From assembly GCF_900103475.1 (NCBI RefSeq), contig NZ_FNHG01000005.1, positions 109,434 through 173,433 on the forward strand: a stretch of DNA of 64,000 nucleotides. Reading direction: 5' to 3'. Below are positions 44,958 to 53,007 of this stretch, piece by piece; position 1 is the stretch's first letter; every line of letters begins with the position of its first letter. The translations under genes were made by a program, and so were the position numbers. Source of the stretch: Maricaulis salignorans. Lineage in GTDB: Bacteria; Pseudomonadota; Alphaproteobacteria; Caulobacterales; Maricaulaceae. Under the pieces are notes generated by a model, which was not told the origin of the DNA, made no database searches, and was given only the letters and a program-made list of their open reading frames with translations.

Positions 44958-44994
44958 GTGTTGCGGGCGCAGAAAGTCTGCCTCCCGCCAACAC
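44958..44994. repeat. Imperfect hairpin in the noncoding stretch
   Basis: GTGTTGCGGG at 44958-44967 pairs with CCCGCCAACAC at 44984-44994 with one bulged base, and CAGA/TCTG can extend the stem. A similar sequence, GTGTGTTGGTTGGAGGCGGG, recurs near 45326, so the unit may be a repeat family. No T-run is present. Confidence 0.5.
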
Positions 44995-45024
44995 CACCCC
45001 AAAAACCTCTTGCCTGCGAGTGGG

Positions 45025-45104
45025 CCAGCCGGGCTCAACGGCGTCAAGGCCGCCTCCGGCGCCGCTTCGCGGGCATGCGCCTTGACGCCGTTGAGCCCGG
45101 CTGG
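45025..45104. repeat. Perfect 26-bp inverted repeat
   Basis: Bases 45025-45050 are the exact reverse complement of 45079-45104, with a 28-base spacer. The arms contain GGGCTCAACGGCGTCAAGG. The stem is long and GC-rich and could fold in RNA or as a cruciform. It is not followed by a T-run. It may be a REP-like or mobile repeat, or a strong mRNA end. Confidence 0.8.
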
Positions 45105-45223
45105 CGAAATCTCGGCATGAGGTCTATGGCGGGGACCGGGCGCCGCCGCCCGTCTTGCACGTGAGGGTGTTTCGGCGTTCCGCATTTCCCAAATCACCAA
45201 ACCTCTTCCCCCGGACATGCCTG

Positions 45224-45241
45224 CACCCGCGCATGCGGGTG
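45224..45241. repeat. Short perfect hairpin (CACCCGC/GCGGGTG)
   Basis: Arms CACCCGC (45224-45230) and GCGGGTG (45235-45241) with the loop GCAT form an 18-base palindrome. It lies in the same noncoding stretch as the other hairpins. Confidence 0.55.
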
Positions 45242-45360
45242 TTCCGGGGCCTACCAGAGCCTGGAGAGTACTCGCCGCCCTCCGGTCGGCCCCGGAATTC
45301 GCTGCGCTCCTCCGGGGGAAAATGGTGTGTTGGTTGGAGGCGGGAAGTTTCAATCACGAC

Positions 45361-45384
45361 GGGCACGGGCACGGGCACGGGCAC
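45361..45384 (+). repeat. Hexamer tandem repeat (GGGCAC)x4
   Basis: Four exact copies of GGGCAC follow one another, with a fifth degenerate copy (GGGCTC). Such a short array is prone to slippage and may vary between strains. It lies outside any supported gene. Confidence 0.9.
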
Positions 45385-45611
45385 GGGCTCGCGCTCAACT
45401 AATCCACCCCCGGCCAGCCAGCGCTATAATCGGGCGAATTTCGCTCTTTGACATGGTTGGCTTCGTGAGAATATCCGTGCAGCCGGAACCCGGCGCCCGG
45501 ACCGGTTTCCCCCCTGCAGAATTCCAAAGACCACATTCCCCAGGACGAGTTCCGGGGATGAAAATCGTCCGGCAACAGGAAATGATGAACGGGATAGCGC
45601 AAAGCTCCGCC

Positions 45612-45648
45612 ATGGCAGACCCTGCCATTCCATGACAGGCTCTGTCAT
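45612..45648. repeat. Twin tandem hairpins
   Basis: ATGGCAG-ACC-CTGCCAT (45612-45628) is followed after TCC by ATGACAG-GCT-CTGTCAT (45632-45648). The two 17-base hairpins are variants of one unit differing by compensatory changes in the stem, which argues for selection on the paired form. They lie about 200 bases beyond the 3' end of the peroxiredoxin gene on the other strand. Confidence 0.75.
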
Positions 45649-45850
45649 CCCGAAAAGCGCCAAAATCGATAGGCCGCACGCAGCTGGGCGCTCCGCGATG
45701 GCAGAGTGACAGACTGGCAGACAAGGAATTTGATTAGTGCCGGTGGAGCGGAAGACGGCGCGTTCGGCGGTCAATTCCGGTCGTTTATGGCATAAGTATA
45801 ATCAGGCACCGGGGCGGAGGTCTCAGACCGCCACCCCGGCTTGTGCGTGA

Positions 45851-46486
45851 TCAGCCCTTGGGGATGTCGGTCAGGCGCAGATAGGGGCGCACTGTGGTCC
45901 AGCCCTGGGGGAAGATGTCCTTGGCGGCATCATCATTGATCGAAGGCGGGATGATGACTTGGTCGCCCGGTGTCCAGTCGGCCGGGGTGGCGATCTTGTA
46001 TTTGTCACCGGTCTGCAGCGCGTCGATGACCCGCAGGATCTCATCGAAATTGCGGCCAACGCTCATCGGATAGGTCATCATCAGGCGGATTTTCTTGGCC
46101 GGATCGATGATGAAGACCGAACGCACGGCGGCCGTGGTGCTCTCGCCGGGATGGATCATGTCAAAGGTCTGGGCGACCTTGTGATCGGCGTCGGCGACAA
46201 TCGGGAATTGCAGATCGGTGTGCTGGGTGTCGTTGACGTCATCAATCCATTTGACGTGTTCGGCGACAGTGTCGGTCGACAGGCCCAGCGGTTTGGTATT
46301 GCGCTTCTTGAACTCATCGGCGAGCTGGGAGGTGCGGCCCATTTCGGTGGTGCAGACCGGGGTGAAATCGGCGGGATGGCTGAAGAAGAAGACCCAGCTA
46401 TCGCCGGCCCATTCATGCAGGCTGATTTCGCCCTTGGTGGTGGCAATGGTAAAATCGGGGGCGGTATCGCCAATCCTGAGTGACAT
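45851..46486 (-). CDS. Peroxiredoxin, 1-Cys (Prx6-type)
   Basis: The protein of about 211 residues starts MSLRIGDTAPDFTIATTKG. Peroxidatic Cys45 sits in DFTPVCTTEMG, and the C-terminal IATPADWTPGDQVIIPP is typical of the Prx6 group, which lacks a resolving Cys. It reduces hydrogen peroxide and organic hydroperoxides in the cytoplasm. The start at ATG 46486 gives the standard N-terminus. It stands alone, 156 bases downstream of the LysR gene on the same strand. Confidence 0.93.
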   Translation of the reverse strand: MSLRIGDTAPDFTIATTKGEISLHEWAGDSWVFFFSHPADFTPVCTTEMGRTSQLADEFKKRNTKPLGLSTDTVAEHVKWIDDVNDTQHTDLQFPIVADADHKVAQTFDMIHPGESTTAAVRSVFIIDPAKKIRLMMTYPMSVGRNFDEILRVIDALQTGDKYKIATPADWTPGDQVIIPPSINDDAAKDIFPQGWTTVRPYLRLTDIPKG

Positions 46487-46642
46487 GTCTGTCTCCTGTG
46501 CGGGCGCCAATGGTTTGGCGGCGGGTGAATTTGCCGGCTCAGCGCCTCATGCCGCTGGCCATGATCTCTAGATAGGGTTGGGGGCCGGACTTATCAAATT
46601 GATTGTGCCCGCCACACCGGTAATCGGGCAATTTCGCGTGGA

Positions 46643-47542
46643 TTATGCAGGTTCTGGTCGGGCCAGTTCCTGCGCCAGGAGATCGAAAACCAGCCGGATC
46701 CGGCGGCTGGTATGCAATTCGCGGTGAGTGACCAGCCAGACCGGGACCTCGATCACCGGCAGGCCTGGCAGCACACGCTCGAGGCCCGGATTGAGAGCCG
46801 CGAATTCTTCGGTCAGGACGCCGATACCCAGCCCGTTGCGGATCAGTTCGTTCATCACCGGACCGCTGGCGGTATGGAGTTTGAAATTGCGCTCGGTGAG
46901 TGGCAGGCCGATCCCCTGGAGGGCGGCGAGGAAGCGCTCATCGCGGTCAAAGCCGATAAAGTCATAGCGGGCGAGGTCAGCAGCGGATTTCGGGCGGCCA
47001 TGGCGGTCGAGGAAGTCCGGGCTGGCATAAAGACAGGCGCGGGTCTGGCACAGCAGCCGGCCGATCAGCTCACCCTGTTCCGGGCGGGCATGGCGGATCG
47101 AAATATCGGCCTCGCGCCGGGTCAGGTCGCGGACATCATTGGAGGCGATGATGTCGAGTTCGATCTCCGGTGCCAGTTGCCGCAGCTTGAGCAGGACTGG
47201 CGGCAGGACATGCATCGCCATGGAGTCGGTGGCGGTGAGGGTGACGCGGCCGGCGATCTGCGAGGACTGGCCGGACGCCGTCAGCGAAATGCGGGTCGCC
47301 GCCTCGGCCATGGCCCGCACCGGCTCAAGCAGGGCGCGGCCCGGCTCCGTCAGCACCATGGCGCGATGGCCGCGCTCGAACAGGGTGATGCCGAGCGCGT
47401 CCTCGAGGGCGGAAATCTGGCGGCTCAGGGTTGGCTGGGTCTGGCCCAGCGCACGGGCGGCAGCCGAAAACGACCCTTCCTCAACGGTAGCGAGAAAGGC
47501 GCGGATCTGATTCCAGTCGAAGGCAATGGCGGGCCAGTTCAT
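46643..47542 (-). CDS. LysR family regulator
   Basis: The protein of about 299 residues has the helix-turn-helix FSAAARALGQTQPTLSRQIS in its first 65 residues and a standard effector domain. The start at ATG 47542 (MNWPAIAFDWNQIRAFLATV) places the HTH normally. It is divergent from a methyltransferase gene 118 bases away, its likely target. The gap is AT-rich, with GTATACC and GGTATAT repeats near 47548-47585 that may be half-sites. The effector is unknown. Confidence 0.88.
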   Translation of the reverse strand: MNWPAIAFDWNQIRAFLATVEEGSFSAAARALGQTQPTLSRQISALEDALGITLFERGHRAMVLTEPGRALLEPVRAMAEAATRISLTASGQSSQIAGRVTLTATDSMAMHVLPPVLLKLRQLAPEIELDIIASNDVRDLTRREADISIRHARPEQGELIGRLLCQTRACLYASPDFLDRHGRPKSAADLARYDFIGFDRDERFLAALQGIGLPLTERNFKLHTASGPVMNELIRNGLGIGVLTEEFAALNPGLERVLPGLPVIEVPVWLVTHRELHTSRRIRLVFDLLAQELARPEPA

Positions 47543-47660
47543 CGATTTACGTATACCAGAGCCGCAGTATTCGACAATATACCTTCTGTTTTTGTATGGG
47601 TAAACAGGTTGCTCAAAGGATCCGACCATACCGTTCCGGCGGCTTCAGAGAGGAAATTCC

Positions 47661-48308
47661 ATGCCCACCGATGCAAGCAAACCGGACAATGACCGGCGTT
47701 TCTGGGACCGTCTGGCGCAGAAATATGCCACTGACCCGATCAGCGATGAGGCGGCCTATCAGAAAAAGCTCGAGATCACGCGTCAGCATTTCACGCCGGA
47801 CTCGGACGTGCTCGAATTTGGCTGTGGCACCGGCATGACGGCGGTCAGCCATGCGCCCCATGTCAAACATATCCACGCCACCGACCTGTCCGGCGAAATG
47901 CTGGAGATTGCCCGGGGCCGCGCGGTTGAGGCCGGGGTCGGGAATATCAGTTTTGAACGCGTTGGCTTCGAGGATATCGATGCGGCGACCGGGCGTTTCG
48001 ACGTCGTGCTCGGACTGAGCATTCTGCACTTGCTGGAGGACCGCGATGCCGCGATTGCCCGCGTCCATTCCCTGCTCAAGCCGGGGGGCGTGTTTATCTC
48101 CAGCACCGCCTGTCTGGGCGAGAAAATGTGGTTTTTCAGTCTGATCGCACCGATCGGACGCGCCTTGGGCCTGTTGCCTATGCTGCGCGTCTTCACCCAG
48201 GTCCAGCTGGCGGAGAGCCTGCGTCAGGCCGGATTTGAGCTTGAGCATCAATGGCGCCCGGACAAGGCGGTCGCGGTTTTCATCGTCGCCCGCAAGCCGG
48301 CCAACTGA
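47661..48308 (+). CDS. Class I SAM-dependent methyltransferase
   Basis: The 215-residue protein has motif I VLEFGCGTGMTAVS near residue 51, ATDLSGEMLEIARG, and FDVVLGLSILHLLED (motif II). It is a small-molecule methyltransferase of the Methyltransf_11/25 type. GAGAGGAAATTCC precedes the ATG. Its substrate is unknown. Divergent placement from a LysR gene suggests induction by a specific compound, which may be its substrate. Confidence 0.85.
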   Translation: MPTDASKPDNDRRFWDRLAQKYATDPISDEAAYQKKLEITRQHFTPDSDVLEFGCGTGMTAVSHAPHVKHIHATDLSGEMLEIARGRAVEAGVGNISFERVGFEDIDAATGRFDVVLGLSILHLLEDRDAAIARVHSLLKPGGVFISSTACLGEKMWFFSLIAPIGRALGLLPMLRVFTQVQLAESLRQAGFELEHQWRPDKAVAVFIVARKPAN

Positions 48309-48383
48309 TCCCGCACGGTATCGCCCGGTGCAAGCGCGCGCCGAACATCCTATATGCAGGAACCAGATTGATACGCCCCCGCC

Positions 48384-50300
48384 ATGACCCCGGAGATCCC
48401 CTTGGCCGAGACATCGCAAACCGCCGAACATCGCGCCGATACCGACCGGGGCTCCAGCTTTGCTTCCGAGCTTGAGCGCGATGCGGCGCATCGGGAAAAG
48501 GCCCGCAGTGCCCAGCCATTGCGCCGCCTTCTGCCCTATGTGCTTGCCTATCCTGGCCTGCTCGCCGCCTTCACCCTGTTTCTCGTCCTCGCCTCGACCC
48601 TCACTCTGATCCTGCCCGGCGCCTTTCGCCTCGTCGTCGATTGCGGTTTTGCCGGCGCCTCGGATTCGGCGATCTGCGGCGCCTTCTCGATTGGCGACGG
48701 CCTGTCGGCCTATTTCCTCGCCGGGATTGCCGTCGCTGCCCTGCTCGGCCTGGCCAGCGCCATGCGCTTCTATTTCATCAGCCGGCTCGGTGAACGCGTC
48801 GTCGCTGACCTGCGCCGCAATGTGTTCGATCACCTGCTATCCCTGAGCCCCACCTTCTACGCCAGCACGCGCACCGGCGAAGTGCTCTCGCGCCTGACTA
48901 CGGACACGACGCTGATCCAGACCGTGGTCGGCTCCTCGGTCTCCGTTGCCTTGCGCACTGTGGCGACCACGACCGGGGCGCTGATCCTGATGGTGGTGGT
49001 CAACTGGCAGCTGGCCCTGATGGTGCTCGCCCTCGGGCCGGTCATCCTCGGACCGATCATGCTGTTTGGCCGCCGAGTACAGCGCCTGTCGCGCTCCAGC
49101 CAGGACAATCTCGCCGATGCCTCGGCCCGCGCCAGCGAAAGCCTGCAGGCGATCGAGACCGTCCAGGCCTTCACCCGTGAGCCGGAGGAACGCAGCCGCT
49201 TTGCCGACGCCGTCGAGACCACGTTCAAGGTCTCGCTTGCCCGCATCGAGGTCCGTGCCTGGATGACGGCGATCATCTTCACGGTGATCCTGTCGGGCCT
49301 GATCGCGGTCTTGTGGTTTGGTGCCGTCCAGGTCCAGGCCGGCAGCATCACGCCCGGCGCGATGACCCAGTTTGTGATGTATGCCTTCGTCGCCGTTTCG
49401 GGCGTCGGCATGCTCACCGAGACCTATACCGAAGTGATGCGGGCCGCCGGTGCGACCGAGCGCCTGATGGAATTGCTCGCGGCCAAACCCGATATCGATG
49501 TGCCGGAAATGCCGGAGCATTTCGCGACACCGGTACGCGGGGAGATCGCGTTCGACAATGTCTCCTTCGCCTATCCGACGCGCCCCGACGCGCTGGCGCT
49601 TGAGGGGATCAGCCTGAAGGTGGAACCGGGCCAGACCGTGGCCTTGGTCGGCCCATCGGGGGCCGGCAAGAGCACCATGTTCCAGCTCCTGCTGCGGCTT
49701 TATGATCCGGCCTCCGGCCAGTTGAATGTCGACGGTATTGATATCAGCCGGCTCGATCCGACCGAGCTGCGCAATGCGCTCTCCATCGTGCAACAGAATG
49801 CGCCGCTGTTTGGCGGCAGCGTTGCCGACAATATCCGCTTCGGCCGCGCCGGGGCCTCGCTCGAGGATGTGATCGAAGCCGCCAAGGCGGCCAATGCCGA
49901 CGAGTTCATTATGGCCCTGCCGGAGGGCTACCAGACCCAACTCGGCGAAAACGCGCGCACGCTCTCAGGTGGCCAGCGCCAGCGCCTGGCGATTGCCCGG
50001 GCGATCCTGCGCGATGCGCCGATCCTGTTGCTGGACGAGGCCACGAGTGCGCTGGATTCCGAAAGCGAGGCGGTGATCCAGACCGCGTTCGAGACCCTGT
50101 CGCGCAACCGCACCACGCTGGTCATCGCCCACCGTCTGGCGACCGTGCGCAAGGCCGATTTCATCGTCGTCCTCGAGGGTGGCCGTATTGTCGACCAGGG
50201 CACGCACACCGAATTGCTCGCCCGTGGCGGTCTCTATGCACGCTATATCGAGTTGCAGTTCACCGCCCCGGACGAGGATGCGGTCAGCGCTTCCGTCTAG
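48384..50300 (+). CDS. ABC exporter, fused membrane and ATPase domains (MsbA-like)
   Basis: The 638-residue half-transporter has six membrane spans (about 55-350) and a C-terminal ATPase with Walker [15 protein letters not shown], the signature [16 protein letters not shown] and Walker [13 protein letters not shown]. The type matches MsbA-like lipid or drug exporters that work as homodimers. An N-terminal charged segment of about 45 residues precedes the first span. It is convergent with fhs and overlaps its stop by four bases. The substrate is unknown. Confidence 0.9.
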   Translation: MTPEIPLAETSQTAEHRADTDRGSSFASELERDAAHREKARSAQPLRRLLPYVLAYPGLLAAFTLFLVLASTLTLILPGAFRLVVDCGFAGASDSAICGAFSIGDGLSAYFLAGIAVAALLGLASAMRFYFISRLGERVVADLRRNVFDHLLSLSPTFYASTRTGEVLSRLTTDTTLIQTVVGSSVSVALRTVATTTGALILMVVVNWQLALMVLALGPVILGPIMLFGRRVQRLSRSSQDNLADASARASESLQAIETVQAFTREPEERSRFADAVETTFKVSLARIEVRAWMTAIIFTVILSGLIAVLWFGAVQVQAGSITPGAMTQFVMYAFVAVSGVGMLTETYTEVMRAAGATERLMELLAAKPDIDVPEMPEHFATPVRGEIAFDNVSFAYPTRPDALALEGISLKVEPGQTVALVGPSGAGKSTMFQLLLRLYDPASGQLNVDGIDISRLDPTELRNALSIVQQNAPLFGGSVADNIRFGRAGASLEDVIEAAKAANADEFIMALPEGYQTQLGENARTLSGGQRQRLAIARAILRDAPILLLDEATSALDSESEAVIQTAFETLSRNRTTLVIAHRLATVRKADFIVVLEGGRIVDQGTHTELLARGGLYARYIELQFTAPDEDAVSASV

Positions 50301-51967
50301 AAAAGGCCGACCACATTGCCCGCCTCATCCAGCCCGATATTCTCGGCCGAGGGTATCCGCGGCAGGCCGGGCATGGTCATGATCTGACCGCAGATCACGA
50401 CAATGAAGCCGGCACCGGCTGCGAGGCGGACTTCGCGGATTTCCAGTGTGTGGCCATCGGGCGCCCCGCGCCGTTCCGGATCCGTGGTGAAGCTGTATTG
50501 TGTCTTGGCCATGCAGACCGGCAAATTCCCGAAACCGGCCGCCTCCCAGGCGCTCAACTGGGCGCGCACCGCCGGGTCTGCACTCACGCCATCGGCCCGG
50601 TAGATCTCGCGCGCAATGGTCTCGACTTTTTCCCAGAGCGGCAAATCGTCCGGATAGAGTGGTTTGAAACGGTCGCTGCCGCCCTCGACCATTTCGACCA
50701 GCTTGGCCGCCAGATCCTCCGCCCCGGCACCGCCATCGGCCCAGTGCCGGCAGATAATGGCCTCACGTCCCAGGCCCGCGACATAGGATTTGACGGCCGC
50801 GATCTCGGCCTCGGTATCACCGGTGAAGTGATTGATCGCGACAATGGCGGGCACGCCGAATTTGGCGAGGTTTTCGATATGGCGGCCCAGATTGTCACAA
50901 CCGGCCGTTACCGCCGCGACATTCTCCCCGGCCAGATCCGCCTTCGCGACGCCGCCATTCATCTTGAGCGCCCGGATCGTCGCGACGAGCACGACGGCCT
51001 TCGGCTTCAAACCGGCCTTGCGGCACTTGATATCGAAGAATTTCTCGGCCCCCAGATCGGCGCCGAAGCCGGCTTCCGTGACGACATAGTCAGCCAGCTT
51101 GAGCGCCGACTTTGTCGCGATCACGGAATTGCAGCCATGGGCAATATTGGCGAAGGGCCCGCCATGAATAAAGGCGGGGTTATTCTCCAGGGTCTGGACG
51201 AGATTGGGCTGCATTGCGGTCTTCAGCAGCACCGTCATCGCCCCGTCCGCCTTGATGTCGCGGCAGGTGATGGGGCTCTTGTCGCGGCGATAGGCGACGA
51301 TGATATCGCCGAGCCGGCGCTGCAGGTCTTCCAGATCGGTCGCCAGGCAGAGGATTGCCATCACTTCTGAGGCGACGGTGATGTCGAAACCGGATTCGCC
51401 CGGGAAGCCGTTGGTGACGCCGCCGAGTGAGGTGGTGATCTGGCGCAGGGCGCGATCATTCATGTCCACAACACGGCGCCAGACGATGCGGCGCTGGTCG
51501 ATCTCCAGCGCATTGCCCCAGTAGACATGGTTCTCGATCATCGCCGAGAGCAGATTGTGCGCCGAGGTGATGGCGTGGAAATCGCCGGTGAAGTGGAGAT
51601 TGATGTCTTCCATCGGCACGACCTGGGCATGACCGCCACCGGCGGCGCCGCCCTTCATTCCGAAACAGGGGCCCAGCGAAGGTTCGCGGATGCAGATCGC
51701 GGCCTTCTTGCCGATCCGGTTCAGGGCATCGCCAAGCCCGACCGTGGTGGTGGTCTTGCCTTCGCCCGCCGGAGTCGGATTGATCGCGGTGACCAGGATG
51801 AGATGCCCGTCCGGCTTGTCCGCCAGACTGGCGAGGAAGGGCGCCGTCAGCTTGGCCTTGTCGGTGCCGTACTGGGCAATGGCATCGGCGGGAATGCCGA
51901 GCCGGGCGGCGACCTCGGTGATGGGCTGCAGGGTTGCGGCACGGGCGATTTCAATATCGGTGGTCAT
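50297..51967 (-). CDS. fhs: Formate-tetrahydrofolate ligase
   Basis: The 556-residue protein is full length. [18 protein letters not shown] is the P-loop, and [27 protein letters not shown] is a hallmark of the family. It joins formate to THF with ATP to give 10-formyl-THF, entering C1 units into purine, serine and methionine synthesis. It starts at ATG 51967 ([12 protein letters not shown]), 25 bases after the fdsD stop. As the last gene of the formate dehydrogenase operon it lets the cell assimilate formate as well as oxidise it. Confidence 0.96.
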   Translation of the reverse strand: MTTDIEIARAATLQPITEVAARLGIPADAIAQYGTDKAKLTAPFLASLADKPDGHLILVTAINPTPAGEGKTTTTVGLGDALNRIGKKAAICIREPSLGPCFGMKGGAAGGGHAQVVPMEDINLHFTGDFHAITSAHNLLSAMIENHVYWGNALEIDQRRIVWRRVVDMNDRALRQITTSLGGVTNGFPGESGFDITVASEVMAILCLATDLEDLQRRLGDIIVAYRRDKSPITCRDIKADGAMTVLLKTAMQPNLVQTLENNPAFIHGGPFANIAHGCNSVIATKSALKLADYVVTEAGFGADLGAEKFFDIKCRKAGLKPKAVVLVATIRALKMNGGVAKADLAGENVAAVTAGCDNLGRHIENLAKFGVPAIVAINHFTGDTEAEIAAVKSYVAGLGREAIICRHWADGGAGAEDLAAKLVEMVEGGSDRFKPLYPDDLPLWEKVETIAREIYRADGVSADPAVRAQLSAWEAAGFGNLPVCMAKTQYSFTTDPERRGAPDGHTLEIREVRLAAGAGFIVVICGQIMTMPGLPRIPSAENIGLDEAGNVVGLF

Positions 51968-51992
51968 CAGGGCAATCCGATCCAGTCTGGTG

Positions 51993-52208
51993 TCAGCTGA
52001 GGGCGATGAGTCGCGTGATCGCGGCAGTAAGGGTCGGGCTGAGCCCGGCATCGGGGGTTTGCGAGAGAGCGATCAGGCGATCACGCATGCTCGGATCCCA
52101 GAATTTCCGGATGTGGACGGCCACACCCTCGATCGCCTCGGCCTCGGTGTAGGGCGCATAGAAGTCGGCAATCTGGCGGGCCATCCGGATGAGATTGGCA
52201 TCATTCAT
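51993..52208 (-). CDS. fdsD: Formate dehydrogenase delta subunit
   Basis: The 71-residue protein starts [20 protein letters not shown] and contains [20 protein letters not shown], the FdsD family pattern. It is a small soluble subunit of the NAD-linked formate dehydrogenase and is needed for a stable or active enzyme. The ATG at 52208 overlaps the fdhD stop by eight bases. Longer frames upstream are unrelated. Confidence 0.92.
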   Translation of the reverse strand: MNDANLIRMARQIADFYAPYTEAEAIEGVAVHIRKFWDPSMRDRLIALSQTPDAGLSPTLTAAITRLIALS

Positions 52209-52998
52209 CGGCAGGCTCCGGGCTGAAGAAGACGATGGCGCCGTCAGGGCCGGCCGCCGCAATCGGCAGAGCGAGCTGGCTGGCCAGGTCGAGGGCGAGG
52301 CCGGTCGGGGCTGACTGGGCCGCGAGCAGGGCGGCGCGCATTCGCGCCGCCTTGAAGACAAGTTCGAAACTGCAGCGACTGCTCATCACGACAAAGCCGG
52401 CATCATCAGGCTCGCCGCCGCGCAGGCGGGCGCCGGCCAGCTTGTCGAGGGCGTTATGGCGGCCAACATCCTCACGGACGAGGCTAATCTCGCCATCCAG
52501 GCGGCACCAGGCGGCGGCGTGAACGCTGCGGGTTTCGCGGTTGAGATGCTGGTGATCGGGCAGGGCGTCGAGTGCGGCGCGGATGGCCTTCGCGTCGATT
52601 GTCGGGCCGGGCAGCAGGGCAGCTGGCGGCGCGTGCAGATCGGCGAGCTGTTCGACACCGCACAGGCCGCAACCGGTGCGGCCATCCAGCGCGCGGCGAT
52701 GTATCCGGTCATTGCGCAGCAGATCCGGTGGGATGCGGATATCGGCCGTGAAGCCTTCGGGCCATTGGCGGATTTCGACGGCCTCGATATCGCGCCCGCT
52801 GGCCACGGCGCCTTCGGTCAGGGCCAGTCCGATGGCGAGATCTTCGATATCGGCCGGGCTCGCCATCATCACGGTCCAGGCGGTACCGTTGAAACCGATC
52901 TCGACGGGGACTTCTTCGGCAATGCCCCAGTCACGCGAACCCGCGGCCAGGGAATAGACAGTCGCGCGCCGGCTGACAGGAGTGGGGGAGCTCACCAC
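52201..52998 (-). CDS. fdhD: Formate dehydrogenase accessory sulfurtransferase
   Basis: The 265-residue protein has DGRTGCGLCGVEQLAD with the paired Cys110 and Cys113 that receive sulfur from IscS, and the C-terminal SRCSFELVFKAARM. FdhD sulfurates the bis-MGD cofactor before insertion into formate dehydrogenase. It follows fdsA by nine bases and overlaps fdsD, so it is cotranslated with the enzyme it matures. Confidence 0.95.
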   Translation of the reverse strand: MVSSPTPVSRRATVYSLAAGSRDWGIAEEVPVEIGFNGTAWTVMMASPADIEDLAIGLALTEGAVASGRDIEAVEIRQWPEGFTADIRIPPDLLRNDRIHRRALDGRTGCGLCGVEQLADLHAPPAALLPGPTIDAKAIRAALDALPDHQHLNRETRSVHAAAWCRLDGEISLVREDVGRHNALDKLAGARLRGGEPDDAGFVVMSSRCSFELVFKAARMRAALLAAQSAPTGLALDLASQLALPIAAAGPDGAIVFFSPEPADE

Positions 52999-53007
52999 GC
53001 GACAGAC

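Larger units (their letters stand above)
44891..45850. other. Long noncoding stretch rich in inverted repeats
   Basis: These 960 bases carry no convincing gene; short frames on both strands overlap each other and lack ribosome sites. Present are a near-perfect hairpin (44958-44994), a 26-bp inverted repeat (45025-45104), a hairpin with CACCCGC/GCGGGTG arms (45224-45241), four copies of GGGCAC (45361-45384) and twin hairpins (45612-45648). They are listed separately. Confidence 0.65.

Noticed and set aside
45361..45384. The GGGCAC array as part of a CRISPR or iteron set
   Set aside because: Units are only six bases and contiguous, with no spacers and no replication gene nearby.
45155..45451. 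Short frames in the repeat-rich noncoding stretch
   Set aside because: They consist of hairpin and GGGCAC repeat sequence, have no ribosome site and overlap frames on the other strand.
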